From assembly GCF_000577275.2 (NCBI RefSeq), contig NZ_HG916852.1, positions 1,987,001-2,051,000 on the forward strand: 64,000 nucleotides of DNA. Direction: 5' to 3'. How positions within the stretch are numbered: the stretch's first letter is position 1; the number at the start of each line of letters is the position of its first letter. The translations under genes and the position numbers were made by a program. Positions 38,501 through 48,039 of this stretch are shown one piece after another. Under the pieces are notes generated by a model. The model did not search any database. It had not been told where the DNA came from and worked only from the letters and a program-made list of their open reading frames with translations. This DNA comes from Rhizobium favelukesii (GTDB taxonomy: Bacteria > Pseudomonadota > Alphaproteobacteria > Rhizobiales > Rhizobiaceae).

Positions 38501-39352
38501 GGGTTGACCAAAGGGCAGCATGGCGATTGGCTGGATCATAGGCGATAGCTCGGACACCCTTATGCCTCCATCTCATTGTCGCGTATTCGGCTTCACCGGA
38601 TTGCAACGCAAACACACCATCCAGACTGCCGTTTGTCTTGTTTAGGGCTTCCAGCAGATATTGCACGGGTGGATCGTCTGCGCCGTAGCCGATGAAAACG
38701 ACTACATATCGCTCAATGATCTCTCTGATGAAGGTTGTCGCCCACCCATCCGATAGATAAGCGCGTCCAAACTCTGAGCTGGACAGGACAAAGCCATCCT
38801 CCTCTGCACCATTGTATTCTGGGGTAGCTTTTCCGTGGAGGTAAACGATGCCGTTCATTTCCTTTGGGCGTGCCGGATTGGGAAGGTGAGGTGGCTGAAA
38901 TGTCTTGAGACCCGCTCTGCAGCCGTCAAACAGCCGGTCAAAGTTTGTAGTGACGATACGAACCAAGCCCCCCTAGTGGTTGCAAGCTTTACAAGAATTT
39001 CGTGTGCGCTTGCGTCGCTGGCCGGTCCAGGGTCGAGGGCATGTGCAACGGCTGCGTAGATGTCATGCTGAGGAAAATCGCGCTCAAGCAGGCCGAAGAT
39101 GCGGTCGGCAGATACGAGGCCGTCGATCCCTGTGCGCTTGCCTATTTCCCGTGCCTCGCTAAGCACTTTTACGATGGGACTATCCGGCGAAATAGCAAGT
39201 TGCGCCATAACCTTTTCCGCAAGGCCGAAAAAGTCGGGAAGCGCAGCGCGTGCAAGCGATACGCCTGCTCCGCAGAAAAAGACTACTCGCCCTTGATCCC
39301 GAGCCCAGAGCAGTTCGTCAGGTATCGATGGTCCGATGGGGGTAAATCGCAC
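35508..39352 (-). pseudogene. SIR2-DUF4020 defence-type protein, frame broken in a G6 tract
   Basis: About 1280 residues if joined. The N-terminal frame (GTG start proposed at 39352, giving MRFTPIGPSIPDELL) holds the SIR2 fold with VVFFCGAGVSLA and runs to KLATTRG. The large frame (open from 38966) continues with RIVTTNFDRLFDGC, FVLSSSEFGRAYLSDGWAT and VVFIGYGADDPPVQYLLEALN, then a roughly 900-residue helical DUF4020 region. Between them a run of six G (minus strand, near 38970) leaves the frames out of register by one; seven G would restore RGGLVRIVTTNFD. SIR2 domains in such proteins usually deplete NAD+ on infection. It could be a real mutation, phase-variable slippage or a sequencing error. 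Confidence 0.8.
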
Positions 39353-39440
39353 AGGAATCTCTTTGCAGCTGATGATCGATACATGGCAGACTTCTCGCTC
39401 AAGTAGAAGCTGTGGCTGACAAATTGTGGGTGGGAACGTT

Positions 39441-40043
39441 ATGGCTGTTGATTTTGATGCGATCATAGAACGTCAGCTGAAGGATGACTTTCCCGCGAAG
39501 CTTCATCGATTTCTTAAGCCTCAGCCGAACCCATCCGCTTTCGAGCGCACATGGAGTTACTATTCATTTGCCTATGAGGTAGCGTTCGAAACGATGGCTC
39601 GGGACTACTGTCAGCGCTACCCGGCACAAGAATACCTTCTGATACCAATGACAAATTTGGCTCGGCACAGCATGGAGTTGTCTCTGAAATACGCCCTGAC
39701 CGAGTGCAGCTTTTTCGCAAATAGGCCGCTGAAGATCGAGGGCCATAGTCTGCTTGTACTCAATGATCGCCTCGACAAGTTCCTCATTGAGGAGGGTTTG
39801 ATGGAAGGGGGGGATGGCTGGAATGAGCAAACACGTCGTGTGCTAGTTCACATCGACAACGTCGACAAATCGGGCGAAGCGTTTCGCTATCCTGCGGACC
39901 TAGCAGGCAATCGCTTCGATCCTCTTCTTATCGACGTGGAAGGCCTTATCGCCGCACATCACCACATTACAACGTTGGCGGATGCCACCGTAACTATGCT
40001 CCAAGAGACTGGTGCGTGCCGCTATGATAGCGATTATCGTTGA
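39441..40043 (+). CDS. Hypothetical helical protein
   Basis: A 200-residue, mostly helical soluble protein (YYSFAYEVAFETMARDYCQRYPAQEYLLIPMTNLARHSMELSLKYALTEC). The helical pattern with a conserved-looking RHSMELSLKYAL segment is reminiscent of HEPN-type folds, but the R-x4-6-H motif cannot be asserted. The ATG at 39441 is preferred to a GTG at 39426. It is divergent from the SIR2 gene with about 90 bp between, and may share regulation with it. No family assignment. Confidence 0.5.
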   Translation: MAVDFDAIIERQLKDDFPAKLHRFLKPQPNPSAFERTWSYYSFAYEVAFETMARDYCQRYPAQEYLLIPMTNLARHSMELSLKYALTECSFFANRPLKIEGHSLLVLNDRLDKFLIEEGLMEGGDGWNEQTRRVLVHIDNVDKSGEAFRYPADLAGNRFDPLLIDVEGLIAAHHHITTLADATVTMLQETGACRYDSDYR

Positions 40044-40289
40044 TGCGGCACCGGTCCAAATGCCGTGTGGCCGCAGTCTCAGTATTGGGGTGCTATTTCG
40101 AGTGGAGGTAGCGGGTAGACGTGCTGGCCGCTACAAATCGCTTAGCTCAGGGTGCCAGTCTTCTTCGCTGTCCAGGTGGCCAGATAGTCCATCAGCCCTG
40201 GCGATAAGCAATCGTACGGTTCGAGACCAACCTCGCGCAGTTTCGTTCAAATGCCGTCCATCTCATCCGGATTCACGCAGATTCGATGA
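40044..40289. other. Intergenic stretch with a possible gene tail on the minus strand
   Basis: No complete gene. On the minus strand, ending at a TAA at 40142-40144, the frame [30 protein letters not shown] reads like a real C terminus, but I do not recognise it. It may be another remnant like its neighbours. Confidence 0.25.
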
Positions 40290-40805
40290 CGGACGAGACA
40301 AACGCTGCAAAACCTGGAACGCGCCTTCGGATGGAACAGCTTTGCGGTCCTGGCGATGAGGGCCGGAAATCCAGAGTCTCCACAGAACGCGATCTCCGGG
40401 CAAGCTCAGGCGACGTGCCAGCTCCGCTTTGTAGTCGGAACCGATCCTGCTGACATTCCGGCGCTCAGAAGGCATCTTGATCGTGAGGGCTTCCAAAACG
40501 TCGAGATTGTGTCTCGTAAGTCGGAAGCGTTTCCTGCGACACGCACAGATGTCGACGGATCGTGGGTGAAGGCGGTCACGGTTTCGATAACAAGAACACA
40601 CGGGAAGGCACCACATATTCTGCCGAACTTAGCTGGCTCCATTCCAAACGATGCCTTTAGCCATGTCCTTGGGGTGCCCACAGTTTGGGTGCCTCACAGC
40701 TACGGCGGATGCAATCAGCACGCTCCGAATGAGCATGTACTGGGAACGTTGTCGCGGGATGCGCTGCGAAACATGGCAGGGGTTTTTTGGGACCTCGGGA
40801 GATGA
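40290..40805 (+). pseudogene. M20 peptidase C-terminal remnant
   Basis: The frame holds the last 170 residues of an ArgE/DapE-type M20 peptidase: LERAFGWNSFAVLAMRAGNPESPQNAISGQAQATCQLRFVVGTDPADI and LAGSIPNDAFSHVLGVPTVWVPHSYGGCNQHAPNEHVL, which includes the final metal-ligand histidine. The catalytic N-terminal domain is absent; a stop at 40287 closes the frame upstream and no other frame restores it. It must be inactive. Confidence 0.75.
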
Positions 40806-40809
40806 GAAA

Positions 40810-41727
40810 CTAGGCTTCCTTCTTCCTTTTCTTATGAGGACCGGATTGTGCTGCGGGGCTCTCTGGAGTGGAAGTGTAGCTTAGTTTCGATTTGCGTATA
40901 CCTGGGCCGTGAACAATGATCGGGGTCCAGTCGATGCTTGCTTCGACACCCTCAAAATGTGCAAGCATTCTCTCTGGAGATGTGACCGGCTTTGCCGTGT
41001 AGAACAAGGCGTAAAACTTGTTCCATTGGGACGGATTCCCAGCGTATCCCTTCATATCAGCAAATACCCCATCGATCTGGCTCCGAAGCTCCTTTTCGTC
41101 GAGTGCGTACTTAACCTCAACAAGCGTTTTGAGCGCGGAGCTACCCAAATCGGCTTTGTACTGCTTGATGACATGCGCAATAGGTATCTCGCGCCTCATA
41201 TCCGGAAACACCAATTTCAGAACGTTGTACAATGCGTTGCGCACTTGGGATTCATTGGTCGGAGTAATGTCCGCGTCGGCGAGAATATAGGGGGTATGGT
41301 TGAGTATGCGCTCGAATATTGACAACGCACTAACCTGCGTCACTTGGTTCTGCAGTACCATTGATTGCAGCGCTTCAAAATGCTGCTCAATGTAGATCAA
41401 TGGCTTGCTGTACAGAACGTCCTGGTCTTCGCTCCAATGTATGACCGTCGCGAGGTTCTTGAAGGACTTGAAACCCTGTAGGTAGGTTTCCCGGTACATC
41501 GGTATTTTCGATTCTTCGATGAGTAACAATATTCTGAGGTGTGCTTGGAACAGAGTGTGCGCAAGGTATTTTTTCTGATCTCCAAATTCCTCAGTTTCCT
41601 GATGATCGTCGTTTCTATCCCTGTACCACTTGTTCGTTGTCTCACACACGCGAAGTTGCTGGCGGCATGCGTTGATCGCTGAATCAGCATTTATCCAAAT
41701 CGTCGGTTGCTTTTCTTCCGAGACCAT
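40810..41727 (-). CDS. Hypothetical protein, possible PD-(D/E)XK nuclease
   Basis: A 305-residue soluble protein. Residues about 185-225 contain IAHVIKQYKADLGSSALKTLVEVKYALDEKELRSQIDGVFADMKGY; an acidic residue (KADLG) followed by E-x-K (VEVKYA) and a trailing helix is the core pattern of a PD-(D/E)XK nuclease. The N-terminal 170 residues are helical; the C terminus is lysine-rich. It stands alone between remnants and an IS. A role in defence is plausible from context only. Confidence 0.5.
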   Translation of the reverse strand: MVSEEKQPTIWINADSAINACRQQLRVCETTNKWYRDRNDDHQETEEFGDQKKYLAHTLFQAHLRILLLIEESKIPMYRETYLQGFKSFKNLATVIHWSEDQDVLYSKPLIYIEQHFEALQSMVLQNQVTQVSALSIFERILNHTPYILADADITPTNESQVRNALYNVLKLVFPDMRREIPIAHVIKQYKADLGSSALKTLVEVKYALDEKELRSQIDGVFADMKGYAGNPSQWNKFYALFYTAKPVTSPERMLAHFEGVEASIDWTPIIVHGPGIRKSKLSYTSTPESPAAQSGPHKKRKKEA

Positions 41728-41771
41728 TCGATTCCCCCCAAACTGAAAAGTTGAATTAATGAGCCTCGATA

Positions 41772-43295
41772 TCTAAGCTCGACTTTGTACAAAATCGGTG
41801 GTGATTTCGGGGGCATCTGAGCAGCCCTGGGTGAATCAATTCGCCGCAGGGTCCCGGCCTTGCGCCATTCGTTTGATCGGATTCGAACGAATGGATGAGC
41901 GAACAACATGATTGTAGCCGTGAGCCGGGAGACGCGGTCCCCCACATCCTTCGCAAATGGCTGTCGCCGTTTCGTTTCTGGTTTACCGCGCCAAGCTGGG
42001 AGCATCTGCTGGTCCTGGTGATGGGTGCGCTCCTTTCGCCTGGCAAGCGAACGGTGACGGCCTGCCTGCGCATCACCGGACGCGCGGAGGTAAGTAATTT
42101 TGCCGCCTATCATCAACTCCTCAACCGAGCCCGCTGGAACCCTCGCACGTTGGCGGCCCGTCTGCTGTCCATCATTGTTGCCCGGCTCGTGCCCGAGGGC
42201 CCTGTCGTGATTGGCATGGATGATACAATCGAACGGCGTTGGGGCCAACGCATCGCCGCGCGTGGAATTTATCGTGACCCGGTGCGCTCCAGCCATGGCC
42301 ACTTTGTCAAGGCCAGCGGCTTGAGATGGTTGAGCTTCATGGTTCTTTCACCTGTCCCATGGGCAAAATGTATTAAAGCCCTGCCGGTGCTGACGATCCT
42401 GTGTCCCTCTGAGCGCCATGATCAGAAGAAGGGCCGAAAGCACAAGCTGCTGACTGATTGGGCAAGGCAAGGCGTCTTGCAGCTTTGCCGCTGGCTGCCG
42501 GGCCGCGAAATCATCTTTGTCGGCGATAGCAGCTTTGCCGTTCATACACTGGCTGCGGCTCTTCCCGACACGGCCACTCTCATCACGCGGTTGCGTCTGG
42601 ATGCCAGTCTCTTTGCTCCACCAGATCAACGGCACGAACATACGCTCGGGCGACCGGCGCAAAAAGGCAGGCCATTGCCGAAACTGAAAACGCTCCTCAA
42701 AGACGCAAAGACCGAGTGGCAGCGCATCGTCGCATCGTCCTGGTACGGCAAGCAAACCGACAAAACCCTTGATGTCACATCAGGAACCGGCCTCTGGTAT
42801 CGGCGTGGAACGCCCCCAAGACCAATTCGCTGGGTTCTCGTTCGCGATCCATCAGGCCGTCGTGAACCCCAGGCGTTCATGAGCACCAACGTCAACCTTG
42901 AGCCCGCTCAGATCATTGCCTATTTCGTTCGGCGCTGGCAGATCGAGGTCACCTTCGCCGAAACGCGAGCGCATCTTGGCGTGGAAACCCAACGGCAGTG
43001 GAACGACAAAGCCATCATGCGCACGACCCCGTCGCTGCTGGCGCTCTACAGCCTCGTCACACTCTGGGCATGCGATCTGCTCGGTCATGGCGTCCTTCCC
43101 TATGCCGCCGCCTGGTACAAGAAAACAGAGTTCACCTTCTCCGATGCCATCGGTGCGGTTCGCATGATCCTGTGGGATCAGGATATTTATCGACAGCACC
43201 CGCCAGACCCGGACATTCCTGAAACTCAACCAAGCCGCCTCAAGCGGATGACACAAGCACTTTGCTTCGCTGCATAATGTACAAAGTCGAGCTAA
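41772..43295 (+). mobile_element. Insertion sequence (IS701/IS4-like)
   Basis: An inverted repeat CTAAGCTCGACTTTGTAC on the left (from about 41773) matches GTACAAAGTCGAGCTAA on the right (from 43280), flanking one transposase gene. The outermost right bases are shared with or replaced by the adjacent IS5-type element. No target duplication is recognisable. Confidence 0.75.
41895..43277 (+). CDS. DDE transposase (IS701/IS4-like)
   Basis: A 460-residue transposase. Candidate catalytic acidic residues are in VVIGMDDTIERRWG (about residue 110), IIFVGDSSFAVHTLA (about 205) and the Y-x2-R-W-x-I-E-V-T-F-A-E motif (about 350), which is the YREK-like E region of the IS4 superfamily. The gene fills the element between its inverted repeats and looks intact, so the IS may be active. 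Confidence 0.82.
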   Translation: MSEQHDCSREPGDAVPHILRKWLSPFRFWFTAPSWEHLLVLVMGALLSPGKRTVTACLRITGRAEVSNFAAYHQLLNRARWNPRTLAARLLSIIVARLVPEGPVVIGMDDTIERRWGQRIAARGIYRDPVRSSHGHFVKASGLRWLSFMVLSPVPWAKCIKALPVLTILCPSERHDQKKGRKHKLLTDWARQGVLQLCRWLPGREIIFVGDSSFAVHTLAAALPDTATLITRLRLDASLFAPPDQRHEHTLGRPAQKGRPLPKLKTLLKDAKTEWQRIVASSWYGKQTDKTLDVTSGTGLWYRRGTPPRPIRWVLVRDPSGRREPQAFMSTNVNLEPAQIIAYFVRRWQIEVTFAETRAHLGVETQRQWNDKAIMRTTPSLLALYSLVTLWACDLLGHGVLPYAAAWYKKTEFTFSDAIGAVRMILWDQDIYRQHPPDPDIPETQPSRLKRMTQALCFAA

Positions 43296-44228
43296 GAGGC
43301 TGCCTCAAAAAGAAGTGGGTGATTTCAACAGGTTGTGATTCCTTCGGATTTGCGAAGATTCGATGGAGTTCACGATGGCCTGGACCGAAACCACCCGTCG
43401 GCAATATGCCCGGCGAGCAGCACGCTATGCAAGCGATATGACGGATAGAGAATGGCGAATTGTCGAGCCGCTCCTACCTGCGCCCCGTCGACTTGGGCGA
43501 CCGCGAACAACGGTGCTGCGTGAGGTCATGAATGCGCTTTTGTATATCGCCTCGACCGGCTGCCAATGGCGGATGCTGCCAAAGGACTTTCCGCCGTGCT
43601 CGACGGTTCAGCGATACTTCTATGCGTGGCGGGGTATTGGGCTTTGGGCCCGCATCAACCACCATCTAGTGATGGCGGCGCGCGAACTGGAAGGCAAAGA
43701 GGCCAGTCCTACGGCAGGCGTGATCGACAGCCAAAGCGTCAAAACCACCGAAAGCGGCGGCATTCGAGGTTACGACGCCGGCAAAAAGATCAAGGGCCGC
43801 AAGCGCCATATCGTCGTCGACACACTCGGCCTGCTGGTTGGCCTCATGGTTCACAGCGCCGATATCCAGGACCGCGATGGCGCTCCCGATTTACTGAAAT
43901 CCATTTGTCACAGATGGCCATGGTTGCTGCATGTTTTCGCCGACGGTGGCTATGCGGGCGACAAATTGAAACGGAAGCTGAAGAAGGTCGGTCGCTTCAC
44001 GGTCGAAATCATCAAGCGCAGCGACAAGACCAAAGGCTTCGAAGTGCTACCACGCCGTTGGGTCGTCGAGCGAACATTTGCATGGCTTGGAAGGTGCCGG
44101 AGATTGGCGAAGGACGTCGAAAAATCCATCGCTTCAGCCGAGGCATGGATCATGATCGCCCATATCCGCCTCATCACTAGACGTCTCGCAAGGTATTGTT
44201 ACCATTGAACTCTTTTCGAGTCCGACTC
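43296..44228 (+). mobile_element. IS5-family insertion sequence (IS1031-like) with TAA target duplication
   Basis: A 933-bp element. Left end GAGGCTGCCTCAAAAAGAAG and the right end, read inward as GAGTCGGACTCGAAAAGAG, form an imperfect inverted repeat. TAA precedes the left end (43293-43295) and follows the right end (44229-44231), as expected for the TNA duplication of this subgroup. It inserted exactly at the right terminus of the preceding IS. Confidence 0.85.
43363..44208 (+). CDS. IS5-family transposase
   Basis: A 281-residue single-frame transposase. The N-terminal HTH region (MTDREWRIVEPLLPAPRRLGRPRT) is followed by the DDE core: AGVIDSQSVKTTESGG, VFADGGYAGDKL and RRWVVERTFAWLGRCRRLAKD. 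An in-frame ATG at 43375 (MAWTETT) is the more usual start. The gene is intact. Many IS5 members need a frameshift to make transposase; this one does not. Confidence 0.9.
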   Translation: MEFTMAWTETTRRQYARRAARYASDMTDREWRIVEPLLPAPRRLGRPRTTVLREVMNALLYIASTGCQWRMLPKDFPPCSTVQRYFYAWRGIGLWARINHHLVMAARELEGKEASPTAGVIDSQSVKTTESGGIRGYDAGKKIKGRKRHIVVDTLGLLVGLMVHSADIQDRDGAPDLLKSICHRWPWLLHVFADGGYAGDKLKRKLKKVGRFTVEIIKRSDKTKGFEVLPRRWVVERTFAWLGRCRRLAKDVEKSIASAEAWIMIAHIRLITRRLARYCYH

Positions 44229-44343
44229 TAAAACACGACAGGTCGAAAAGGGCTGACTTCCAGCTTGCTCAAATCGGCAACGAAGAAGGCCCGATCTGGC
44301 GACCGGGCCAAGCAGCAAGGCAAAGTGCCTCGCGGGGAAACGC

Positions 44344-44815
44344 TTAGTGAAAGAATTCAGCGATGAGGGTTCCGCAGATGAAGGTACCGGCGTTCGCGAC
44401 AAGAGATACCACCACGATGCGCCAGCCTAGATTCCTCAAAATTGGAAGGTCTTTTGCTACTGACAAGCCCGCGTATGCGAGAACCGGCGTGACCAGTGGC
44501 AGCAGCGTTACCTTTGCAGCGAGTAGCCTAATGAATGCCGCCGTCGGAGAGAACGGGGCAATTGCCAGCACTGCGATGAGCGAAACCCAGCAAACTAAAA
44601 GGGATTTTGGTGAACGCCAGCAGCCGGTAGACGCCAGTACCGAGCGCGATGATGACCAACTTGATCAGCATTCCGGGCAGAGCGTCGGCGGGATGAGTGA
44701 CCGATGCTATCCAGTTGCCGAAGATCAATACGGTTCCCGCAACGAGCAAAGTAGCGATTGAGACCCACGCTGGCACGTCGTGTACTTTCGACATTGCGTC
44801 CAGAGCGTCGTCCAT
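44344..44815 (-). pseudogene. Integral membrane protein, frameshifted
   Basis: From ATG 44815 (MDDALDAMSKVHDVPAW) the frame encodes three hydrophobic helices and reaches KIPFSLLGFAHR. The continuation LLAIAPFSPTAAFIRLLAAKVTLLPLVTPVLAYAGLSVAKDL to the stop at 44344 is in another frame from about 44580. Joined, it would be a membrane protein of about 155 residues with four to five helices. I do not know the family. Confidence 0.55.
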
Positions 44816-44872
44816 GTCCGACGTGGAAATCAACAGGACGGGGAATGGCCGAGACCGAACAACGCTCATCCG

Positions 44873-46128
44873 ACGCGAATTAAAGCTACATTACACGGAT
44901 CGCTGGCCTACACCGAGGTTGGGCACGCCACTGATCGCGCCGTAGTCCTTGGTCTCTGTGGGTTTTTGCCCGCGACCATCGATCTTGATGCGGTCGATGC
45001 GACTTTGGAACTGTTCGAGCGAGCCGTCGCATCGAGCCTGCTGGACATCCAGGATACGATTTCGATCCTGATCGCGATCTCGTCCTGGATCGTAAGACGC
45101 CGCTACCTGGCCATGCGAATGGTATGGTCTTCGAAGCCTACGATAACAGCGGCGTCCTGCTGTTGCGCCGGACGTATTTCTCTATCGAGGGCGGTTTCGT
45201 GGTCTCTGGTGAGGGACTACAGACCACGAGAAGTGCAAGGCCAACCAACGAAAAAAATGTCCCGTACCCATTTGCGACAGCCACTGAGATGCTCAGCATG
45301 GCCGAGCAAAGTGGTCTCTCCATAGCTGCGATGAAGCGAGCAAAAGAGCTTGCCTTTCAGTCGGAACAATCACTCAACAAGGGTCTCGACCAGCTTTGGG
45401 AGACTATGAACGATTGCATCAACCGGGGGCTGGCTCACGAGGGTATTCTCCCTGGAGGGCTAAAGGTAAAGCGACGCGCGAGCAAAATCGGTGAGCGACT
45501 GAAAGCAGAAAAGGCTCAGAATTCCGTTGGTCCCATGCATGCAAATGATTGGTTGTCGGTCTTTGCAATGGCCGTCAACGAGGAAAACGCAGCTGGCGGC
45601 CGTGTTGTGACCGCTCCTACAAACGGCGCTGCTGGCGTTGTGCCTGCTGTGATGCGCTATCTCGATTACTTGCATAATGAGGTTGGAGTTGACGAGCGCC
45701 GGATGTTCCTTCTGACGTCGGCTGCTGTTGGTGGTGTGATCAAGCATAATGCGTCGATCTCCGGTGCAGAGGTCGGCTGTCAGGGCGAGGTGGGCTCTGC
45801 CTCCGCCATGGCTGTTGCTGGCGCTGCAGCGGTATTGGGTGGAACGCCAGCTCAAATAGGGAATGCAGCAGAAATCGCGCTAGAGCACCACCTGGGAATG
45901 ACATGTGATTCGGTGGCGGGCCTAGTCCAGGTTCCTTGCATCGAACGGAATGCGTTCGGTGCGGTGAAGGCCATGACTGCCGCCTCGCTCGCCTTACGAG
46001 GCGACGGCACTCACTTTGTTCGCCTGGATGCTTGCATCGAGACCATGAGGCAGACCGGTAACGACATGTCTGAAAAATACAAAGAAACCGGCCTGGGTGG
46101 GTTGGCGGTCAACGTCCCAGAATGCTGA
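44873..46128 (+). pseudogene. sdaA: L-serine dehydratase remnant (5'-truncated, frameshifted)
   Basis: The C-terminal alpha domain is complete in one frame ([39 protein letters not shown] and iron-sulfur cysteines in EVGCQGEVGSASAM, MTCDSVAGLVQVPCIERNAFG). Part of the beta domain also reads well (FDPDRDLVLDRKTPLPGHANGM, 45058 on). Upstream, LHGSLAYTEVGHATDRAVVLGLCGFLP is in a different frame, with the shift near 45010-45030. The start with the GPSSSHTMGPM motif is missing altogether. The enzyme would convert serine to pyruvate and ammonia; this copy should be dead. Confidence 0.78.
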
Positions 46129-46325
46129 CGCCACTTCGTATGGCGTGGCACCGGAGAACGCATAAGCAATAGCTAGCAGGTTCGTGTTTACGCGTGGTGG
46201 GACGCAGGAAAGGGAAATCGCCGGATGCAATATGGCCAACGCCTAACGAGCTAATCTTCAAGATTTTGGCGGGAGCCATTAACATCCACCTACTGCGAAA
46301 ACATCCACTCGCGCTACGAAACCAG

Positions 46326-47933
46326 TCATTCTCGATTGAAGATACAGCCGTACAGCTCTTTGTAAGCGGCCATGCCTTCATCAACGTGGCGAGCGAGCGA
46401 AACTTTGAAGGTCTCCGCGTTGATGCTCCCCTTAATGCCACAGATGCTCTTGATGTGTCCGGTTACGTCTTTCAGGTTTTGATTGACGATGTCACAGACC
46501 AGGTTGTCGTAGGACGCCTCGTCGAATTGCAGGGCGTTGGCTGCGCAATATGCCGCCAAGACCTCTTTGTCGTAGAGGTAGTTCTCGATCTCAAATCGCT
46601 TCATAACCCTATGATTTTGTGGGTTTGTCTTTAGGTAGACCTGACGGTCATTCTCATCTGTGATCTTGCCCGAGGCCATGTCTCGATCCTTGAAGACCAA
46701 GATTTCGATCTCGGGAAAGACCTTGCTCAAGATCGCAATCGCAACGGCGCTTCGTTGATCGAGTTCCGTATTCCCGCCACTAGAAATGAACATGGCATCA
46801 GGCATGTCTCGGTTGAAGATCGCGTTGAAAGCCTGAGCGTCCATCCCCCTTTCAGAACCAGCTTTGCCTGGCGCATCGCGGCCCTCGCAATATATAATAG
46901 TCTTTGGGGCGACAAGCGTTGCGAGGTCGTCTAGGGCAACCGCGAAAAGGTCCCGCCAAGCTGAGGTGGATGGCTCCAGCGGCGTCAGTGTCTGAACGGT
47001 CGAGGCGAGGTTTAAGTCTCCACGGAATTGGATGATCTGACACCGATCCTTCATCTGTGTCTGGAGCGCCTTCAGAAAGCCGATGCTGTGCGTAGTGATC
47101 CATATCTGACAATCTGGGCCAACGAGGCGATCAATTTCGGTCAGAAGGCTGCCTTGGATGGCTGTGTTGATGTGGAGTTCTGGTTCGTCGATTAGGAAAA
47201 CACTGTCATCATAGTCGTCGCGTCGGAGATAAAGATCGAGCAGAAGATCGATGACCTCCTTTTCGCCGGAAGAAAGCACGTTGAACTCGAATTCGCGCGG
47301 ACTGTCAGGCTTGCTAAAGTAAAGCGTGCCTTGCGACGCTTCAACGTTCCCAACGCTTGTGATCTCAAGATCGAGACATTTGCTAATTGAAGCATTGAGG
47401 TCGCCAATCACCTTGGCGCGTGCCTCACTTGGCCTTACGTCATTGTCCTGCATGTATCGATTTACGAGCGCCTGAAGCCGTCGGTAGTTTTGCTCCATCT
47501 TGGAGTCGAGCGCGGACGCGTATCTCGCTCCGTAGTTATTCTCACGAATTGGAGTAGTTGACGTTATGGTGTCGATTTTCACATGGTTGTTGTAGCGGTA
47601 CGGGCTTCGGAAAGAAAAAACGGTGTTTGGTTTCCCTTGCTTTTCGCGTGCGCTACGCACCTCTTGAAAGGAACCCTGCACGAAATCAATGATTATGGCC
47701 TCATAGTTTCCTGCATCGCCCATAAAATGGTAGGTGGGCCCGTCGTCATTCGAATGTGATCCAGTCGAGCCATGAGCCTGTTGGTGATAGAGCATACCGT
47801 CGAGCACGCTGCTTTTCCCACTGCCGTTGGGCCCGACGAGCGCTACTATTCTCGCAGGAGATTGGCCGAGATCGATTGTTAGATCATGGAAGCGCTTGTA
47901 CCCGTTCTTAAGTCGAACTTTTTTAATGCGCAT
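46326..47933 (-). CDS. Fused ABC-type ATPase and TOPRIM-like protein
   Basis: A 535-residue protein. The ATPase half has Walker A GPNGSGKSS (about residue 35), signature LSSGEKEVID, Walker B VFLIDEPELHI and ITTHSIGF. The C-terminal half starts at TIIYCEGRD (about 345) and has SSGGNTE, VFKDRDM and FEIENYLY. This is the same order of motifs as the separate DUF4435 protein at 34.3 kb (VEGKND, GNKD, VVDND, VENDL). It therefore looks like a single-chain relative of the ATPase/TOPRIM pair, as known for fused PARIS or OLD-like proteins. ATG 47933 has a GGGAGGGG site and is preferred to 47960. Confidence 0.68.
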   Translation of the reverse strand: MRIKKVRLKNGYKRFHDLTIDLGQSPARIVALVGPNGSGKSSVLDGMLYHQQAHGSTGSHSNDDGPTYHFMGDAGNYEAIIIDFVQGSFQEVRSAREKQGKPNTVFSFRSPYRYNNHVKIDTITSTTPIRENNYGARYASALDSKMEQNYRRLQALVNRYMQDNDVRPSEARAKVIGDLNASISKCLDLEITSVGNVEASQGTLYFSKPDSPREFEFNVLSSGEKEVIDLLLDLYLRRDDYDDSVFLIDEPELHINTAIQGSLLTEIDRLVGPDCQIWITTHSIGFLKALQTQMKDRCQIIQFRGDLNLASTVQTLTPLEPSTSAWRDLFAVALDDLATLVAPKTIIYCEGRDAPGKAGSERGMDAQAFNAIFNRDMPDAMFISSGGNTELDQRSAVAIAILSKVFPEIEILVFKDRDMASGKITDENDRQVYLKTNPQNHRVMKRFEIENYLYDKEVLAAYCAANALQFDEASYDNLVCDIVNQNLKDVTGHIKSICGIKGSINAETFKVSLARHVDEGMAAYKELYGCIFNRE

Positions 47934-48039
47934 TCGCCCCTCCCGGTAGAATCGAAACAAGCAGAAGTTTAGAAAACCTCGCGTTGAGGTTTCAACTTGT
48001 TCTTTTACTTTTCGCCGGGAAGGGCGTCTCGATACATCC

